64,000 bases of DNA, taken from Archegozetes longisetosus (Eukaryota; Arthropoda; Arachnida; Sarcoptiformes; Trhypochthoniidae). Below the pieces are notes generated by a model. It was not told the DNA's origin, did not search any database, and was given only the letters and a program-made list of their open reading frames with translations. This document shows positions 60,142 to 64,000 of the stretch, piece by piece (position 1 is the first letter of the stretch; the number at the start of each line of letters is the position of its first letter). The stretch spans positions 12,780,418-12,844,417 of the forward strand of contig JAEMBT020000004.1 of the NCBI GenBank assembly GCA_018873245.2, in the 5' to 3' direction. Position numbers and translations under genes: made by a program.

Positions 60142-62282
60142 TCAACTCTCTATTCTGACAATTTGCTTTGAATTATTGCCACTTTCGCGAACAATACGAA
60201 CGCTGTTTGCAGTTTTAGACGTATCGTTAGCCTTATCTTTAAATGAATCATTTGAAAAAGTTATGGTAAAGTTCTTTGGATTCATTAAACACTTTTTTCC
60301 AAATTTGATATTATTTGTAGTTTTTAACGATTCTGTTGAGGAACTAAAGATATTATCTGCAGTTTTGGGTAAATTTGAGGTTTTAATCGCATTAGTCTTA
60401 CACTTATAAAGATCGTCGTCATAAGTGATTAACTTTCGGACTTTTGATGTCAAACCTGTCTTTGCAATTGTGAGATCATTTGGAGGCAAATTAGTGCCTG
60501 AACCGCTATTACGAACAGCATTCGCATCGTTTGGCACGAGATTAGGATTTGTTAGTGCTATCTTCGAATATGAATTAGATATTGTATTAATTGAGCTATT
60601 CTTTGAAGGCATTGACTTTGGTTTAGCAGTTGAATGACTTGAAGGATAGCTTTGATCAGATCGAAACCGTTTATAACAAGAATTCTTGTTCGAATGCCGA
60701 TCATTCAGACTTCCGCTCGTTGGATTCAATGAAATGCTCTTTTGGTCCTGTATTGAATTAACAAAGATCAAATATAAACATAAATAATTGGATTAATCAA
60801 TAGCATGTTCTATAACTAATATTACCGTTGGATTGTCATAGACGGGTGAATTTCCCGAACCGCTGGAATACGCACTCTCAGGACTGCAGTTATCATCAAA
60901 TGATTGAGTTCTCTTCTTTTGCTGATCGAACGGATGTTTAACAACAGGACTGATAAGGTGCTTATACTTTTGTGTGACTCTTTCTACAGCTTCAAGCCTG
61001 ATATTGGCGTCGACCAGTTGACACCAATCGTTCTTATCATTAGTCACTGTAATCTTTTAGATTACAAACAAAACGAATGATAAATCATTTAAAGGCAAGT
61101 CAAACTTTAAATAAAGACTCATTCAGTTTACCGGAATATTCAGCAAATGACTCGATATGTGAATACAAACACAAGCAATGAATTGTGGGCTGTATTGTAG
61201 GCACAAAGTAGTCAGTCGTAGCAAATCATTTGCTAACAGATAAGCCTTTTGACAGATTGTCTTATTTATCACAGATATTTGAGAGGCATTTATGATCACA
61301 GAGTGAGGATGTCTAACACTTAGATCGAAACCTAGTGTTAACAACATTTCGTTCTCGTTTTCAATCAATTTATCGCATTCTTTCTTATAATCCTAAGAAT
61401 CAAATAAACAAAATTCAATAATTAATTAGATTAATAATTATACTAAAAATTAATGAATGAGTAAAACCTCGTCTTTAATCGGTTGAGTCTTATTTTGACA
61501 AATGAACGACACTTTAATGATATGATCTTTAAAAATGGGCTGTTCTTCAAATTTTGCGGCCAGAAATAGAGAACTAACTGCTATTTGCTGAAATATAAAT
61601 CATAATATGTAATTATTGAAAACAAAGTGATGAGTCATTGTATGCACTCATGAGTTGACGCAACGATTGTATTTGTGTTGCGTATTTGCAGTGAAATACT
61701 CACATAAACGTGGAATCAAATTAAATAACTCAACAAAACATAAACACTATTTAACACTTTATTTATCAATAATTCTATCCTAAATAATTAACAGAACATC
61801 AGTTTAGGCATTAAACACAAAAAATCGAACAAAATCAATAATTAATTAGATAATTAAATAATTAATTTGCACAGAAATAATGGAAAAATACTCACATTTA
61901 CGTCAAATCGTTTAATCGATCGAAACATAAAAAAGCGATGAAAATAAACGATTGCAGTATTCGTACAAATCAGTTTTCTATTATTTATAAAGTTTAAACA
62001 CATATTAGTTAATTAGATATAAGAAATAGAATTAAAGTTTAAATGGATTGAAAGAATATGAAGCGGAAAAACGTGTTCTAAAGACGTATGAAAACAAAAG
62101 AGCGAAGTGTGCAAACCGAAAATCACTCACAATTTCAATATTTCCGATATTTGTCTAATAAGATCAGTTCCCTTTTGACGCAAAAGCAACTCTTCATTTT
62201 GCCCGATGTTATCGAGTCGCGATGGAGTATTAATTAATTGAGTTTCATCGAAAATCCAACGATTATTACAACTAGAAGTCAT
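60142..62282 (-). CDS. CCNT1: Cyclin T (P-TEFb regulatory subunit), 6 exons
   Basis: Exons 62282-62131, 61977-61896, 61587-61468, 61392-61132, 61053-60826 and 60747-60142, all GT-AG and in phase, give 482 aa. Cyclin T binds CDK9 to form P-TEFb, which phosphorylates the polymerase II tail and releases paused polymerase. N-terminus RWIFDETQLINTPSR matches the RWyFtxeQLxNsPSR start of the family. First cyclin fold: TNTAIVYFHRFFMF, SSLFLAAKFEEQP. Second fold: LLTLGFDLSVRHPH, TTLCLQYSPQFIACVCIHIS, WCQLVDANIRLE. The C-terminal half (from about residue 245) is polar and Ser/Asn/Lys-rich, shorter than in vertebrate CCNT1, with no obvious His-rich stretch. Orthologue of the single insect CycT. The numbered symbol is by convention. 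Confidence 0.94.
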
Positions 62283-64000
62283 TTCTCTAAAACGATCGCT
62301 TGAGAATCACGTGACTCAGAGTCACATAAAGCGGCGCCAATCGTTTGACCGCCAAATACAAATATGAATACATACTTTAAGTTATTCTGTCGTCTGTCTA
62401 ATAATTGAATGCTTTTTCAAAAGTTAAAGTTTCGATAATTCAAACGAAAGAATAGCTGTTCCTTAGATTTGACGCGAGTTTCAACTTGAATACTTCAGAA
62501 TAGAGTTGTGCTGAAGAATGATGTTTGTAAAAAATGCTTTCCTAGTAATTAGTTTATTTGAAATTTGCATTAATCACATCTATATATTATTTTTGTTGCA
62601 ACAATCAACAATTCTACATTTACAAGTTACACAAGAGTGCATTAACTTTCAGTTACACAACAATATGAATCCATACGAATCTTAAAGCCTGGTTTGCAAA
62701 TGGAATAAAGACTCGCTCGTTCAACAGTCAAAAACTGATTTGAACGTAATGGCATATTTGAAAGACAGTATGAGTGCACAACTTTTTCGATGAAGTACTA
62801 TTTTTTAGAGAGATTCACATTTTTTATTTTGTCTAATCGATACAATAATATTGATTTTATAAAGTTTCAACTATGTTAAGTCATATAAACCCTGCACAAG
62901 ATTCACTGCTTGTCGTAAGAGTTTATTATGTTGCCACTTATCGAAATAACATCTCTAATTATTCCGATTATGAACTAAGAAAACTTATGATTTTACAAAC
63001 GACTAACTAATTAAGATTTGCTAAGATCTAAGAAAATAACGAACTTTCAATTTCTCATTTTGAATATAAGCTTAAAACAAATTTTAATTAATTAAGCCAA
63101 TACCTTTCAATTCATTGATAATTATGTAAAATTAGTGGAAATTTCGAATAAAACAAGTTTAAAAGAGACTTAAGTAAATTTGGTAAAGTTTAAACAAGTT
63201 TAGAAGCAAGGTTTTATTCAAGTGGCAAGTACTTTATTACTCGAAAAAGTCTTTAGCAAAAGATCTTAAGATAATTGTAACCGAGAAAGAGACACATCGT
63301 GACTTAATTAATTTTCTAAACGTTTGATTTTGATTAAATTTATGACCTAAACCAGGAAAATTTCCAATAGTCGAAAACGATCTGAAATAATCAAAAATGT
63401 TTATCATTTATGTGTTTTAAGACGTTTAAAGCTCAATATTATAATGTAATTAGGCACAAAACCACTTACTAATTAATATAACTCTTAATTAGACTTGCAG
63501 AACGATCTATAAATAAGTGAGTAATACTGATAACATTATTGCAATGCAACTTTTAAAAGACAAATTCAATGCTTTTCCCATAGCAACCAATTTGATTCGC
63601 GCACAGCCTTATCATTGCTATCGTTATAAAACCTCATACCATTTTTGACAGAAATAAAAAACTGACTAAACAAAACAAAATATATAACAACAAGATTGCA
63701 ATAATTTAAATAAAACTCTGAAAAGAAAAAAAGAGTAGGAACATGGTGTTGAGTAGTTTTGAGACGACATAAACAAGTATTTTCCGTAATGAGTGCTTTA
63801 CTGTACAATTTTTGGACTGGTATTATGGCCGAAACGTGTAGAACTGGCACTTGTATGTGTAATACGGCCTTTAAATAACGGTAAGGCTTTTATTCAATAC
63901 ATTATTTACAAGTTTTGACAAATGCTTACATAGAACTGATTCGCGAACTATTGCAAACAGTTTCTTAAATAACAACAATTGATTTAGTAATTTGCAAATT
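62283..64000. other. Terminal intergenic region, no supported gene
   Basis: AT-rich sequence upstream of cyclin T. The minus ORF 63566-63850 (94 aa) begins plausibly but becomes Phe/Tyr/Leu-rich with no recognisable domain; it is not called. Confidence 0.4.

Noticed and set aside
60176..60637. Two plus-strand ORFs opposite the cyclin T last exon
   Set aside because: Shadows of the low-complexity cyclin T tail.
63566..63850. 94 aa minus ORF starting MPVLHVSAIIPVQK
   Set aside because: The beginning looks coding-like, but the rest is Phe/Tyr-rich and no splice partner was found; insufficient support.
1..64000. CRISPR arrays, operons, tRNA or rRNA genes
   Set aside because: The genome is eukaryotic with spliced genes; no direct-repeat array was seen and no RNA gene was recognised by eye. 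A tRNAscan-SE or Infernal run would settle tRNA and ncRNA content.

Overview
This is a eukaryotic, AT-rich nuclear window. Genes are separated by long non-coding stretches and use short GT-AG introns (often 50-110 nt, a few kilobase-sized). Intronless duplicated serpins, a short (TTAGG)-like stretch of arthropod telomere type and the general gene style suggest a small-genome arthropod, most likely an acariform mite. That placement is inference; no organellar or rRNA marker is present.

Left part (1-31 kb) is gene-poor. It holds an intronless secreted serpin (copy A, minus), an intronless ankyrin/SOCS-box protein, a five-exon two-PDZ protein, a small hypothetical membrane protein, a MARCH-type RING-CH ubiquitin ligase and a three-exon EMX/ems-like homeobox gene. 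The spaces between them carry non-autonomous DNA-transposon-like inverted repeats: a pogo-like MITE with a TA duplication, a 0.55 kb fold-back element, two copies of an element whose ends are built of degenerate CGCCGAA units, a small palindrome nested in one of those copies, and a dispersed repeat.

Middle part (31-47 kb): THOC5 (minus) and RACK1 (plus) are divergent and share a 475 bp spacer. Next comes a head-to-head serpin pair: copy B (minus, frameshifted) and copy C (plus, intact). The three serpins share an almost identical body but have unrelated reactive-centre loops. A TIR element lies just downstream of copy C. Beyond it is a six-exon gene on the minus strand for a cysteine-rich, Gly/Gln/Tyr-repeat protein with a signal peptide and a possible GPI-anchor tail; I do not recognise its family.

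Right part (46.7-62.3 kb) is gene-dense and mostly housekeeping: a divergent intronless MO25/CAB39 paralogue, dolichyl-diphosphatase (DOLPP1), ELMO/CED-12, BCS1, ribosomal protein eL33 (RPL35A), MED24 and cyclin T. These serve protein N-glycosylation, Rac activation, respiratory complex III assembly, translation and RNA polymerase II control. They are not an operon, although MED24 and cyclin T (convergent) and THOC5 all act in mRNA production. The last 1.7 kb shows no gene.

The most notable system is the serpin trio: one conserved inhibitor scaffold with interchangeable bait loops, a mosaic pattern of shared variants and partly shared promoters.
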